From Chryseobacterium sp. KLBC 52 (GTDB lineage: Bacteria; Bacteroidota; Bacteroidia; Flavobacteriales; Weeksellaceae): a stretch of 64,000 nucleotides of DNA. Under the pieces are notes generated by a model. The model had not been told where the DNA came from and searched no databases. It saw nothing but the letters and a program-made list of their open reading frames with translations. A program made the translations under genes and the position numbers. Shown here in pieces: positions 51,796-60,404 of the stretch; within the stretch, counting starts at the first letter, position 1, and each line of letters opens with the position of its first letter. Where the stretch lies: assembly GCF_003347605.1 (NCBI RefSeq), contig NZ_QDFZ01000024.1, positions 1 through 64,000 on the forward strand, in the 5' to 3' direction.

Positions 51796-52040
51796 TATCT
51801 GTTGTAGGCTTTCAAGGTATTTTTTCAAAATAATCGCATGACAATGCTCATCGTATTTAGCAGCATATAACAAGGTAATTCTTTCATGTTGTTTTAGGAA
51901 ATCATTCCCAAGATTACTTTCATGAAGTTCCTTTCTATATTTTTCTGAGAATTCTTTCCAAAAAGCAAATCGCAATAAAGCCATCGTCTTAATCCTGTTG
52001 ACGGAGCAAGATTTTTAAATTAATACCTTTTACTTCTACA
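51793..52040 (-). pseudogene. Decayed DUF488 gene
   Basis: The minus-strand frame ending at 51793 reads FWKEFSEKYRKELHESNLGN ... ITLLYAAKYDEHCHA, the C-terminal half of DUF488. Just upstream in a different frame lies KNLAPSTGLRRWLY, which is the preceding part of the family (AKxIAPSTELRKWF). A frameshift near 51985 separates them, a stop precedes the upstream piece, and the N-terminal DGYRILVDRLWPRG-type motif is missing. Confidence 0.6.
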
Positions 52041-52109
52041 TTTAAGAGTGCAAAACCTGTTCCTGTAGATTTACTTTTCCTTTATTTCCAATGTAATATT
52101 TCACAATTA

Positions 52110-52131
52110 ATTAGTTTCAATTAAAACTAAT
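52110..52131 (+). promoter_or_regulatory. Palindromic operator in the marR promoter
   Basis: ATTAGTTT-CAATTA-AAACTAAT is a perfect 8-bp-arm dyad located between the expected -33 and -7 elements, consistent with MarR autorepression. Confidence 0.55.
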
Positions 52132-52137
52132 TTTTCG

Positions 52138-52145
52138 TATATTTG
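52138..52145 (+). promoter_or_regulatory. -7 box (TATATTTG) of the marR-usp operon
   Basis: TAnnTTTG match 6 bp after the palindrome; the ATG at 52211 is 65 bp downstream. Confidence 0.55.
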
Positions 52146-52210
52146 TTAGGGTAAGTCATGCTAAAAATCCTTTGACCATGCGCTTTAGCCTTCTATATCA
52201 TTATAAAAGT

Positions 52211-52687
52211 ATGCCCGTAAAACAGAATAACATATCGGAACTTGCTCTGGAGCTTGGCCTTGCAATGAGTGAAATGAAAAGCCGTCTTCGGCAGAAAATT
52301 CAGACTATTGTTAATGAATATGATCCGGATTTGTCTTTTGAGCTGATTGAAATCCTGGGATTGCTTTCACGAAATAGCGGCATCAACCAGCAGGAAATAG
52401 GAAATAAGGTAAGCAAAGACAAGTCTAGCATTACCTATCTCATCAACAGTCTTGTAAAACGAGATCTTGTTGAACGGATCGCGGATAAAAACGACCGGAG
52501 AAATAAGCAGATCTTTTTGACCCCGAAAGGTAAACAAATTGTAGAAACTGTTTATCCCTGGGCATTGGATCTTTATAAAAAAGCAGCTGATGACATTCAT
52601 GAAGAAGAGATCATTAAAGCATTGCTTCTGGTAAAAAAAATGACAGCCAACCTGGAAGAATCAGGACCAAAACATATTGCACTATGA
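52211..52687 (+). CDS. MarR-family transcriptional regulator
   Basis: 158 residues with a MarR winged helix (INQQEIGNKVSKDKSSITYL, INSLVKRDLVERIADKNDRR, KQIFLTPKG). I start at the ATG at 52211 (MPVKQNN), which aligns with usual MarR N-termini; an in-frame ATG at 52178 and a TTG at 52172 are possible. The gene overlaps the universal-stress gene by 4 bp (ATGA), so the two are translationally coupled. The palindrome at 52110-52131 suggests autoregulation. Confidence 0.88.
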   Translation: MPVKQNNISELALELGLAMSEMKSRLRQKIQTIVNEYDPDLSFELIEILGLLSRNSGINQQEIGNKVSKDKSSITYLINSLVKRDLVERIADKNDRRNKQIFLTPKGKQIVETVYPWALDLYKKAADDIHEEEIIKALLLVKKMTANLEESGPKHIAL

Positions 52688-53526
52688 GAACCATCCTTGT
52701 ACCTGTTGATTTTACATCAACTACAGAAAATGCAGTAAGAATTGCTGCAGATTGGGCAAAAGCCTACGAATATCAAAATATTATCCTACTCAAAACAGCA
52801 GGAGAATCTGAATTTGATTATCTGCATATCGCAGAAGGCCATTCGTTTGTGAACGAAGAAAGTGTCAATAATCTATTGCAAAGGACAGAATTGTTATTCG
52901 ATCAGCTAAGCAGTATTATCACGGAAAAGTCACCTGAAGTTAAAGTTTCCAGAGTTTTAAGTGATTGGACTCTTACCAGAAGTATTAATGAACTTTTAAA
53001 AAACCAGCCGTCTGTAGAACTGATTATTCTGGGAAGCGATGATCAGACTTCTTCCACTGAGAGTTTTGTTTCTGAGAATATTATAAGCATTGCCAGAACA
53101 AGTCCTGTAAAAACCCTGATTGTACCTCACAGCTATCATTACACTCCTGTTAAGAATATATTTATTCCTTGTGATATCAAGGGTATTAAAAGATTGGAAA
53201 GACTGTTTCATCACAAATCTGTTATTCATAAACAAGATGTTCGTCTTTCATTTTTAAATATCAATACCCGCGAAAAAGAGGACGAGAACCAAAAAAAGGA
53301 ACTGGAAGATTATATCCGCGAACACTTAACGGAAATTCCGAGCAGTATTCATTATTCTCATGATGAGAATATTATCAAGGGCATCCTGAACTTTGCTGTA
53401 TCAGATCAGGCAGACCTTATTATAGCGCTACCCGGTAAGCACAGCTTTTTGTATTATCTGGCAAGCAGAAGTATTTCCGAAGGAATTTACCAGAACACCT
53501 CTCAGCCTGTTTTAATTTTAAAATAG
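52684..53526 (+). CDS. Universal stress protein, tandem-domain
   Basis: 280 residues, two UspA-like domains. The first (MRTILVPVDFTSTTENAVRI ... IILGSD) keeps the usual start and strand pattern. The second (about 155-280, FIPCDIKGIKRL ... DLIIALPGKHSFL) is diverged and lacks a clear G-2x-G-9x-G(S/T) ATP motif. Probably cytoplasmic. It overlaps marR by 4 bp and shares its operon. Confidence 0.85.
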   Translation: MRTILVPVDFTSTTENAVRIAADWAKAYEYQNIILLKTAGESEFDYLHIAEGHSFVNEESVNNLLQRTELLFDQLSSIITEKSPEVKVSRVLSDWTLTRSINELLKNQPSVELIILGSDDQTSSTESFVSENIISIARTSPVKTLIVPHSYHYTPVKNIFIPCDIKGIKRLERLFHHKSVIHKQDVRLSFLNINTREKEDENQKKELEDYIREHLTEIPSSIHYSHDENIIKGILNFAVSDQADLIIALPGKHSFLYYLASRSISEGIYQNTSQPVLILK

Positions 53527-53736
53527 AAATAGTTTTATATCGACAGTATTTAAAAAATAAACCATTAAGAATGAACTTAAGAAATAAAGTATAGTTAAGA
53601 TAAATCATTCTGATTTTTAAGCTTTAAGCGCAGATTATCTTAATATTCTAAACCTCTTAATGCAATCTTACTATTTCAAAAAAATAAAAGTTTAAACAGC
53701 TTCCTAATAAGAAACCTTAAAATGAATTTCTGAAAG

Positions 53737-54333
53737 CTAATAATAAATTTTAGTGCTTTCAATTTTAACCATTTTCTGCTCTTCCATTTTCTTGACATAT
53801 CGGATCACCGTCTCTACCCGAAGACCGGTTAAGGTTGCTATTTGCTGTCTGGTGTAAGGCACCAGGAATGAATAGGGCTCTTCAAATCCGAAATATTTTT
53901 TAATATGATCAAAAAGTTTCATGAGCTTTACAATAGGATCTGAAATAGCCAGAAAGCTGGAAATCATAAATCTGAAATGCATTCTGTCCGCCATGTATTT
54001 ATTAATCTCAAGCATTAATTCAGGTTTTTCCAGCAGTATTTCGAGAATTTTGTTTTTGGAAATTTTAATAATTTCACAGTGGGTAACGGCAATAGCGTTA
54101 ATGGCATAATGATGATCGGTAAATAAATAGCTTTCACCAATGCAATGTCCATCAAAGGGAAATCCATGAACAAACTCTTTTCCATCTTCCAGAAAAGTAT
54201 TGAGTTTCACAGTGCCATGTCTGATCTGGAAATAGTATTTTGCTGCGGTACCTTCCAGAAAAACAACATCCCCTGCTTCATAATTTTCCAGAGTAGCTTC
54301 GTGAGAAAATAATAAATCTTCGCTTATGATCAT
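53737..54333 (-). CDS. Crp/Fnr-family regulator
   Basis: 198 residues: a cyclic-nucleotide-binding-type beta roll (YEAGDVVFLEGTAAKYYFQI; FDGHCIGESYLFTD), the dimer helix and a C-terminal Crp HTH (YTRQQIATLTGLRVETVIRYV). It has no Fnr-type cysteine cluster. I start at the ATG at 54333 (MIISEDLLF), since the longer frame adds an unusual Cys-rich extension. The gene stands alone; the signal and targets are unknown. Confidence 0.85.
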   Translation of the reverse strand: MIISEDLLFSHEATLENYEAGDVVFLEGTAAKYYFQIRHGTVKLNTFLEDGKEFVHGFPFDGHCIGESYLFTDHHYAINAIAVTHCEIIKISKNKILEILLEKPELMLEINKYMADRMHFRFMISSFLAISDPIVKLMKLFDHIKKYFGFEEPYSFLVPYTRQQIATLTGLRVETVIRYVKKMEEQKMVKIESTKIYY

Positions 54334-54446
54334 CTTGTTATTATTAATTTGAGTAAAAATACTTAAAGTGCAGGCAATGCTACAACTTATCAAATACCAC
54401 AAAAACGCAGTATTTTTAATTTCGACACCACTCTTCTATCCACTTA

Positions 54447-54803
54447 TCAGGCTGTAATTTTCTTTTTATGTTTTGCGCCCCAATCTGCCAGTGCTGCAAT
54501 CACATCTTTCAATGACTCGCTGTATTCTGTGGGAACATATTCTACCAACACCGGCTTCTGGTCTGTGACAACGGTTCTTTCAACCAAATGATTAACCTCC
54601 AGTTTTTTCAATTCACTGGATAATACTCTTGCTGAAATGCCACTGATGGTTCTTTGGAGTTCATTGAAGCGTGTATGACCCCCCAAAATGGCAATCATCA
54701 CCCGGATGGTCCATCTGCCACCCAAGACATACAAGGCATCCTCTGTGGCAGATAGATGAGTACTGCATTGCGGTCTGGAATACACTATTTTTTCTTCTTC
54801 CAT
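54447..54803 (-). CDS. HxlR-family transcriptional regulator
   Basis: 118-residue winged-helix protein: CSTHLSATEDALYVLGGRWT, LGGHTRFNELQRTISGISAR and VLSSELKKLEVNHLVERTV are the HxlR signature, with a single N-terminal Cys (RPQCS) that in related YodB/HypR proteins senses quinones or diamide. It is divergent from an azoreductase gene, its likely target, with repeated TTACTAACC motifs between them. Confidence 0.9.
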   Translation of the reverse strand: MEEEKIVYSRPQCSTHLSATEDALYVLGGRWTIRVMIAILGGHTRFNELQRTISGISARVLSSELKKLEVNHLVERTVVTDQKPVLVEYVPTEYSESLKDVIAALADWGAKHKKKITA

Positions 54804-54821
54804 AGTCTCTGTTTTCTCTTG

Positions 54822-54860
54822 TTACTAACCAAAATGTTATTACTAACCTTTTGGTAACTA
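54822..54860. promoter_or_regulatory. Probable HxlR operator region
   Basis: TTACTAACC occurs twice 18 bp apart (54822, 54840). The second copy continues into CCTTTTGGTAACTA, whose reverse complement resembles TTACTAACCAAAA, giving overlapping direct and inverted repeats. Confidence 0.5.
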
Positions 54861-54885
54861 CTATCTTTTTATTAGTAAATATAAA

Positions 54886-54893
54886 TAATTTTG
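54886..54893 (+). promoter_or_regulatory. -7 box (TAATTTTG) of the azoreductase gene
   Basis: TAnnTTTG match 27 bp ahead of the ATG and downstream of the operator repeats. Confidence 0.5.
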
Positions 54894-54920
54894 AAACATC
54901 AATTTTAAAAAAAATAAAAA

Positions 54921-55523
54921 ATGAAACGAGTACTTCATATCACTTCAAGTCCAAGAAGAGAATCGTCAGTCAGCAAGAAACTGGGAAATGCTGTAGTAGA
55001 AAAAATTACGGACAAATATCCGGACCGTATTTTAAAAAAACGTGATTTAACCAATCCTCTTTTTCCGCATTTGGAAGAAGCGCACATCAATGCATTTTTT
55101 ACTCCAGCTGAAAACCGTACTTCTGAACAGTTGGAAACAATAAAACTTTCAGATACCGTAATTAATGAATTGCAGGAGGCTGACATTATCATTATTGAAG
55201 CTCCTCTTTACAACTTCAGTATCACGTCCACATTGAAATCATGGCTTGATCATATCGCCAGAGCAGGAAAAACATTCAGCTATAGCGAAAATGGTCCCGA
55301 AGGATTGGTAAAAAATAAGAAAGTATATCTTGCCTTTTCCAGTGGCGGAGTGTATTCTGAAGGAGAAAGACAAGCTTATGACTTTGTAGTTCCTTACTTA
55401 AAACAAACTCTTGGTTTTATGGGAATGACAGATATTTCTGTTGTGCGAGCAGAAGGACTTTCTGTTCCGGTTATCCAGGATACGGCATTGCAAAAAGGCA
55501 TTGAAAGTATTGTTGTAGAGTAA
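54921..55523 (+). CDS. azoR: FMN-dependent NADH-azoreductase
   Basis: 200-residue flavodoxin-fold quinone/azo reductase. ITSSPRRESSVSKKL is the FMN phosphate loop, EAPLYNFSITSTLKSWLDHI and FSSGGVYSEG the flavin and substrate loops. It reduces quinones and azo compounds by two electrons using NADH. It is divergent from the HxlR gene, in the arrangement known for quinone-stress control, and ends in a strong terminator. Confidence 0.9.
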   Translation: MKRVLHITSSPRRESSVSKKLGNAVVEKITDKYPDRILKKRDLTNPLFPHLEEAHINAFFTPAENRTSEQLETIKLSDTVINELQEADIIIIEAPLYNFSITSTLKSWLDHIARAGKTFSYSENGPEGLVKNKKVYLAFSSGGVYSEGERQAYDFVVPYLKQTLGFMGMTDISVVRAEGLSVPVIQDTALQKGIESIVVE

Positions 55524-55530
55524 AAAATTA

Positions 55531-55562
55531 AAAAAATGCTGTTCCTGTGAACAGCATTTTTT
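55531..55562. terminator. Terminator of azoR
   Basis: AAAAAATGCTGTTC and GAACAGCATTTTTT form a perfect 14-bp stem around CTGT. Confidence 0.92.
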
Positions 55563-55683
55563 ATATCAGAATCTAATGATAAACGCAAGCCATATTTACA
55601 GAATTAAAAAAATATTTTTCTCAACATATGTAAAGACTTTTTATATTTTTTTCGCTCATTTTTACTCTATTAAATGACAGATT

Positions 55684-56100
55684 ATGGACAATAATAAACA
55701 ACCCGGACTGATTAATCCTATAGAACTATTCAACCCCAGCCCTTATGGTTTTTCTCACAGCATTTCTGTGGAATCTCCATCCAGGATGTGTTTTATCTCG
55801 GGACAGAGTGGCGGCGTAGGTGAACATCATGTACTGGCAAATGACTTCAAAACTCAGGTTCAGGATGCTTTGAAAAATTTACAAATCGTTTTACAGAACC
55901 ATTCAATGACATTTGAAAATATCGTTAAAATCACCTTACTTATTGTTGACCACAACCAGGAAAAACTTGAAATATGGGCAGAAGAAGCGAAAAAAGTATG
56001 GAAAAGTTCATACTTGCCTACCAGTACCCTTATTCCGGTAAATCAGTTGGCTTTACCTGGAATGTTGTTCGAGATTGATGCCATTGCGGTGAAAAATTAA
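55684..56100 (+). CDS. RidA/YjgF-family protein
   Basis: 138 residues. ISVESPSRMCFISGQSGG and the conserved VKITLLIVDH and STLIPVNQLALPGMLFEIDAIAV strands mark a RidA-fold protein. The catalytic Arg of true RidA imine deaminases (usually R105 in a PARxxV motif) is replaced: the corresponding stretch reads LPTSTLIPV, so imine hydrolysis is uncertain. Its stop overlaps the stop of the convergent M20 gene (shared TTAA). Confidence 0.85.
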   Translation: MDNNKQPGLINPIELFNPSPYGFSHSISVESPSRMCFISGQSGGVGEHHVLANDFKTQVQDALKNLQIVLQNHSMTFENIVKITLLIVDHNQEKLEIWAEEAKKVWKSSYLPTSTLIPVNQLALPGMLFEIDAIAVKN

Positions 56101-57413
56101 TTTCTGTTAAGACGTTCAACGATTAAGGATGAAAAACTTTTAACTCCCGTTCTGATACTTTCTTCATCCACCTGAAAATTGGGAGAATGATTCATGGCGA
56201 TCACATCTTTTTCAAAATTGGAACCACCCAGGAAGAAGTACACTCCAGGGATTTTTTCTTGAAAATAAGAAAAGTCATCATTAAAAAACGGAACCTGGCC
56301 ATAATCCGGAGCAATTGCATTTTTACCATACAGATTCTGAAGTATTTCTGTTGCTGAACGGGTCAACCTTTCATCATTGATGATCGTTGGATTTTCCTGA
56401 ACAAATGAAACGGAAAGAAACTGGTCTTTATACCCGTTGTCTTCAATCACTTTTTGAATTGTAGGAATTATTTTTTCCAAATGAGAAACATTTGTCTCAT
56501 ACAGATACGTTTCAAGAAAAGACTCGTTGTTTTTGGAATACATGTTGAATTTTCCGTCAGTGAACAGATAGTCTTTGAAAATAGTATCAGGATTTGTCAG
56601 TCCGATTTTAGGATCTACGATAGATTGTAATTCCCAGGGTTTGCCTCCGTGAGAAGTCCGGAATAATGAATTGCTGATCTTTTTTCCCAAGCTGTTAAGT
56701 TCATCTTCTGATAATCCGTTTTTTAGCTGAATTCTTATCTTTTTCTGATAAGCAAACATTTCATTGGACTTTACCATAATTTGCCCGACGGGTGTAGCTG
56801 TCACATGCAATCCGTAGATTTCATCGGGATTTATTCTGGAAAGTAATCCATTATGAAGCATTTCTTTTGCTCCTTTGAAGGTTTCCTCTTCAGGCTGGAA
56901 TACAAAATAGACTGTCCCTTTTAATGATTGTTTATTTTTTGCAAGAACCTCTGCAATTCCTAATCCAATCGCCATATGAATATCATGGCCGCAACCATGT
57001 TGAACTCCTTTTATTTTTGATTTGAAAGTTTCGGGATCGGGATAATCATTCGGAAGGGCATCCATATCTGATCTCCAGGCAATCTTTTTCCCTTTTTTGC
57101 CACCCTTCAGAATCCCTACAACACTATGTCCGTAACTCTCTGTTTGAACTTCTATTCCAAGATCCAACAGATACTTCTTAATTTTTTCCTGTGTTCGCTT
57201 CTCCTTCCCTGACAGCTCCGGGTTTTCATGAAAATCCCGTCTGATATTCACCAATTTATTGAATATCTTATCTGTTTCCTTTTGAATAGACTGATGAATT
57301 GTTTGTTCATTCAAATTTTTGGAAGGAATAGCTTTTTCTTTTTTGTTATTAAATCCTTGTGCAGGCAAAATAGAGGAAGCAGAGCATAATAAAGTTAAGA
57401 TAAGTCGTTTCAT
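56097..57413 (-). CDS. Secreted M20-family amidohydrolase
   Basis: 438 residues with a signal peptide (…SSILPAQG). The M20D aminoacylase/amidohydrolase motifs are present: WRSDMDALP, HGCGHDIHMAIGLG (metal ligands Cys/His) and FQPEEETFKGAKEM (catalytic Glu pair), with a late MNHSPNFQVDEES. Substrates of the family are N-acyl or indole-amino-acid conjugates and similar amides; this one acts outside the cytoplasm. It is convergent with the RidA gene, overlapping by 4 bp. Confidence 0.88.
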   Translation of the reverse strand: MKRLILTLLCSASSILPAQGFNNKKEKAIPSKNLNEQTIHQSIQKETDKIFNKLVNIRRDFHENPELSGKEKRTQEKIKKYLLDLGIEVQTESYGHSVVGILKGGKKGKKIAWRSDMDALPNDYPDPETFKSKIKGVQHGCGHDIHMAIGLGIAEVLAKNKQSLKGTVYFVFQPEEETFKGAKEMLHNGLLSRINPDEIYGLHVTATPVGQIMVKSNEMFAYQKKIRIQLKNGLSEDELNSLGKKISNSLFRTSHGGKPWELQSIVDPKIGLTNPDTIFKDYLFTDGKFNMYSKNNESFLETYLYETNVSHLEKIIPTIQKVIEDNGYKDQFLSVSFVQENPTIINDERLTRSATEILQNLYGKNAIAPDYGQVPFFNDDFSYFQEKIPGVYFFLGGSNFEKDVIAMNHSPNFQVDEESIRTGVKSFSSLIVERLNRN

Positions 57414-57881
57414 GGTCAGTGATAATTGGGTTTATTGTTGCAAGTTATTGGGCTAAAAGTCATTTATAAAGATTAGACATTTGCCGTTTCGCTTTCGTTA
57501 CATTCTGATCATCAAATTATTATTATTTTTTAAAGTATTGACTTTTCCGACATTAAAATCTAATTCTCTATTCAATACCACATTATTTAAAATAATTCTA
57601 AACTATGTGAAAATAAAACCTCTTGAAACGCCCTAATATAAAGGATTTTTTACAAAAAATTAAAATTGCATAAACACAAATTACGTAGAAATACTGAATC
57701 TCATCTGCTGAGTTCTGATTAATTTCGGATAAACAAAATTGATAACTATGGATCGCTTGAAATACATTCAATCATTTCTAAAAAAGAGGTGTTATCTGAA
57801 GAATCCGGCAACTATAGATCGATCGGCATGATAACCTCCCCTTAAAAGGAGTTGAAGATATCTAACCCAAATTTTTACGAA
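57414..57881 (+). other. 468-bp gene-free stretch before the GMC operon
   Basis: AT-rich with no supportable gene. It has no exact TAnnTTTG box close to the operon. Possible structures are GTTATC/GATAAC (about 57791-57833) and CTCC/GGAG (about 57836-57851) just ahead of the first gene. The operon promoter could not be assigned. Confidence 0.35.
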
Positions 57882-58328
57882 ATGAATATTATTAACAAAA
57901 TTCTCAACGTCGACGATTATTATTTCGACGTGTTTATGTCTATCTCGGAAGCGCTTGCCGGATTTACGGTCAACGAACTGCAGTCCACAGGTCTGGCAGA
58001 AACCTACTACACCTATGTTTTAAAAAGCCTTGAAGCCGCCACTTTCGTAGAATTCCTTACCGTTTCTAAAAATATTCTTGAAAATTCTTCCGGTGAAGAG
58101 GAATTAAAAAAGGCTATTCAATCTGAAATTATCGGTAACCCGGGAATGAATGACATTGCCGGAAAAATAATCACCATGTGGTATTTGGGAACCTGGGAAG
58201 GAGCCTATATCAATGATCTTTCTTACAAGGAAGGTCTTGTATGGAATCTGATGAACTCTCATCCTCCGGGGGCCAAACAGCCGGGATATAAATCATGGAA
58301 TATTAAACCTGTAAACAGCAAGTCATGA
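57882..58328 (+). CDS. FAD-SLDH-type small subunit without export signal
   Basis: 148 residues resembling the small-subunit family of membrane-bound FAD sugar/sorbitol dehydrogenases (FAD-SLDH): an N-terminal FDVFMSISEALAGF helix and a C-terminal ITMWYLGTWEGAYIN ... HPPGAKQPGYKSWN. In characterised dehydrogenases the equivalent subunit carries a Tat signal and pilots the flavoprotein out of the cell; here no signal peptide exists. I start at the ATG at 57882; a TTG extension of ten residues is less likely. It overlaps the GMC gene by 4 bp. Confidence 0.75.
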   Translation: MNIINKILNVDDYYFDVFMSISEALAGFTVNELQSTGLAETYYTYVLKSLEAATFVEFLTVSKNILENSSGEEELKKAIQSEIIGNPGMNDIAGKIITMWYLGTWEGAYINDLSYKEGLVWNLMNSHPPGAKQPGYKSWNIKPVNSKS

Positions 58329-60400
58329 GCCATACTCCTAACAAAAAAGATGTGATCATCGTAGGAACGGGGATCGCAGGATCATTGATCGCAAAGCTAT
58401 TGTCTGATCATGTGTTTGATGTAACCAAAGGAAAAATGATTCATCGTGCCGATGCGGGGAAAACGGATAATATCAAGGAAATATCAATCCTGATGTATGA
58501 GGCAGGCCTGAAAGCTGGTATTGAACTGGATTCCGTGTCCTCAATGACCACTTACAATGAATATATCCGTACTTTTTACAGAGAGGAAGCCAAAGTTCCC
58601 AACTCTCCTTATCCGAACTTAAAGCAGGCTCCTTCTCCCAACGTTCTGGATATGGAACACATTGTTCAGCCGTATCCGGATAAAAAAGGTTATCTGGTGC
58701 AATTTGGGCCCATGCCCTTTGCAAGTGATGCCATAAGAGTAGGCGGAGGAACAACTCTTCACTGGCTGGGAACTACTCCAAGAATGCTTCCCAACGATTT
58801 TAAACTTACAGAAAAATACGGCATCACCATTCCAAAACCAAATTCTGATGAAAAAACACCCGTGAACTGGCCGATAAGTTATGAAGACTTAAGGCCTTAT
58901 TATGAAATGGCGGAATTCGAAATCGGAGTTTCCGGAGATGTTTCAAGGCAGGAATATCCAATTACCGAGAAAACGGCAGAATATTATGGAAACTATGTAT
59001 TCCCAATGGAAGAAATCCCTCAGAGTTATATGGATCATAAGATTATTGATGGGCTTAAAGGAACAAGTGTAAAGCTAAGTTCCGGAGAAATACCATTGAT
59101 GATGGTGCCCTCTCCACAGGGAAGAAATTCCATCCCCAATCCGAAATATGGAAAAACAAAAATTATTAAAGCAGAACCTAAAGATTCTGGATATCAACTG
59201 GTTTTAGACAGCTCCGAAAAAGAAGAATACAAAGCTCTTGGTTCTGTGTGGAATCCTTACATGGGTGAGCGCTGTGAAGGAAATGCCTCCTGTGTTCCAA
59301 TCTGCCCCGTTCAGGCGAAGTACAATGCTTTAAAAACATTGAAAAAAGCTTTATACAAACTTAATGATAATGAAAACCTTACGCGTAATCCATACATGCA
59401 GATTCAGGCACAGAGTGTTGTTTACAGATTAAGTATAGATCAAAATGATAATCATAAAATTTCAAAAGTCCATCTGAGAAGATATACCTCAAAAGAAAAA
59501 ACTGATTTTGTTGAAGAATCTATTGATACTTCGGATGCCATCGTTATTCTGGCGGCCAATGCTTTTGAAAATCCAAAAATTTTATTGAATTCCAAATATA
59601 CAACTCCGGATGGTGTAAAGACTGCAGCCAACAGCAGTGATCAGGTAGGAAGAAATCTTATGGACCATATGGTGATGCTTACGTGGGGACTTTTCCCTGA
59701 ACCGGTTTATCCTTACAGGGGTCCTGGTTCTACCACAAACATTTCGTCTTTCCGCGACGGAAATTTCAGAGGTGAATTTTCAGCATGGATCTCTCCACTC
59801 GACAACTGGGGATGGGGATGGCCTGCATTCTCTCCAGGCTCTGATGTAGCCTACTTCATCAAAGATAAACGTTTTGGAACAGAATTAAGAAAACTCCTCA
59901 CTGACAGACTTTCAAAGCAGGTATTATTCCATTTTGAGATTGAACAACTTCCGAATCCAAATAACAGAGTAACCATTAATGATGAGTATCTGGATGTCCT
60001 TGGAATTCCGCGGCCTGTCATTCATTATGAACTGACAGAGTATGAAATGAAAGCGATGGAGCAGGCAAAAAAAGCTTCGGATCAAATGTTTAAAAGATTA
60101 AACATTAAGGATTTCACAAAGTATACTGTGGAAGACAAAAATTCTGTGATGTACAACGGAGAAAGATATTCTTATAACGGAGCTGGCCACATCGTAGGTA
60201 CTCACAGAATGGGTGCTACAGCAGAAGATTCAGTAACCAACAGCTATTGTAAAGCCTGGGATCACCCGAATTTATATGTGGTAGGCGCTGGAAATATGAC
60301 TACTCTGGGAACTTCAAATCCTACTTTAACCTTATCAGCATTCACGATCCGTTCGGTAGAATCTATTCTTGCTGATCTTGAAATTCAACTAAAAAAATAA
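58325..60400 (+). CDS. GMC-family flavoprotein dehydrogenase with 3Fe-4S-type motif
   Basis: 691 residues. The FAD-binding GTGIAGSLIAKLL motif is at about 13-25, and GGGTTLHWLG follows in the FAD-covalent/FAD-loop region. A Cys cluster RCEGNASCVPICP (about 318-330) has the C-x5-C-x3-C spacing that binds a 3Fe-4S cluster in FAD-glucose dehydrogenase. The C-terminal catalytic region contains GTHRMG and TSNPTLTLSAF (His/Asn pair). No Tat or Sec signal is present. Probably oxidises a sugar or other alcohol, passing electrons through the cluster to an unidentified acceptor; no cytochrome c gene is adjacent. Confidence 0.85.
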   Translation: MSHTPNKKDVIIVGTGIAGSLIAKLLSDHVFDVTKGKMIHRADAGKTDNIKEISILMYEAGLKAGIELDSVSSMTTYNEYIRTFYREEAKVPNSPYPNLKQAPSPNVLDMEHIVQPYPDKKGYLVQFGPMPFASDAIRVGGGTTLHWLGTTPRMLPNDFKLTEKYGITIPKPNSDEKTPVNWPISYEDLRPYYEMAEFEIGVSGDVSRQEYPITEKTAEYYGNYVFPMEEIPQSYMDHKIIDGLKGTSVKLSSGEIPLMMVPSPQGRNSIPNPKYGKTKIIKAEPKDSGYQLVLDSSEKEEYKALGSVWNPYMGERCEGNASCVPICPVQAKYNALKTLKKALYKLNDNENLTRNPYMQIQAQSVVYRLSIDQNDNHKISKVHLRRYTSKEKTDFVEESIDTSDAIVILAANAFENPKILLNSKYTTPDGVKTAANSSDQVGRNLMDHMVMLTWGLFPEPVYPYRGPGSTTNISSFRDGNFRGEFSAWISPLDNWGWGWPAFSPGSDVAYFIKDKRFGTELRKLLTDRLSKQVLFHFEIEQLPNPNNRVTINDEYLDVLGIPRPVIHYELTEYEMKAMEQAKKASDQMFKRLNIKDFTKYTVEDKNSVMYNGERYSYNGAGHIVGTHRMGATAEDSVTNSYCKAWDHPNLYVVGAGNMTTLGTSNPTLTLSAFTIRSVESILADLEIQLKK

Positions 60401-60404
60401 CAAC

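Noticed and set aside
55684..56100. Assignment as a functional RidA imine deaminase
   Set aside because: The fold is clear, but the catalytic Arg position appears substituted, so only family membership is claimed.
57414..57881. A riboswitch ahead of the GMC operon
   Set aside because: Only short, weak stems were seen, and no known aptamer pattern was recognised.
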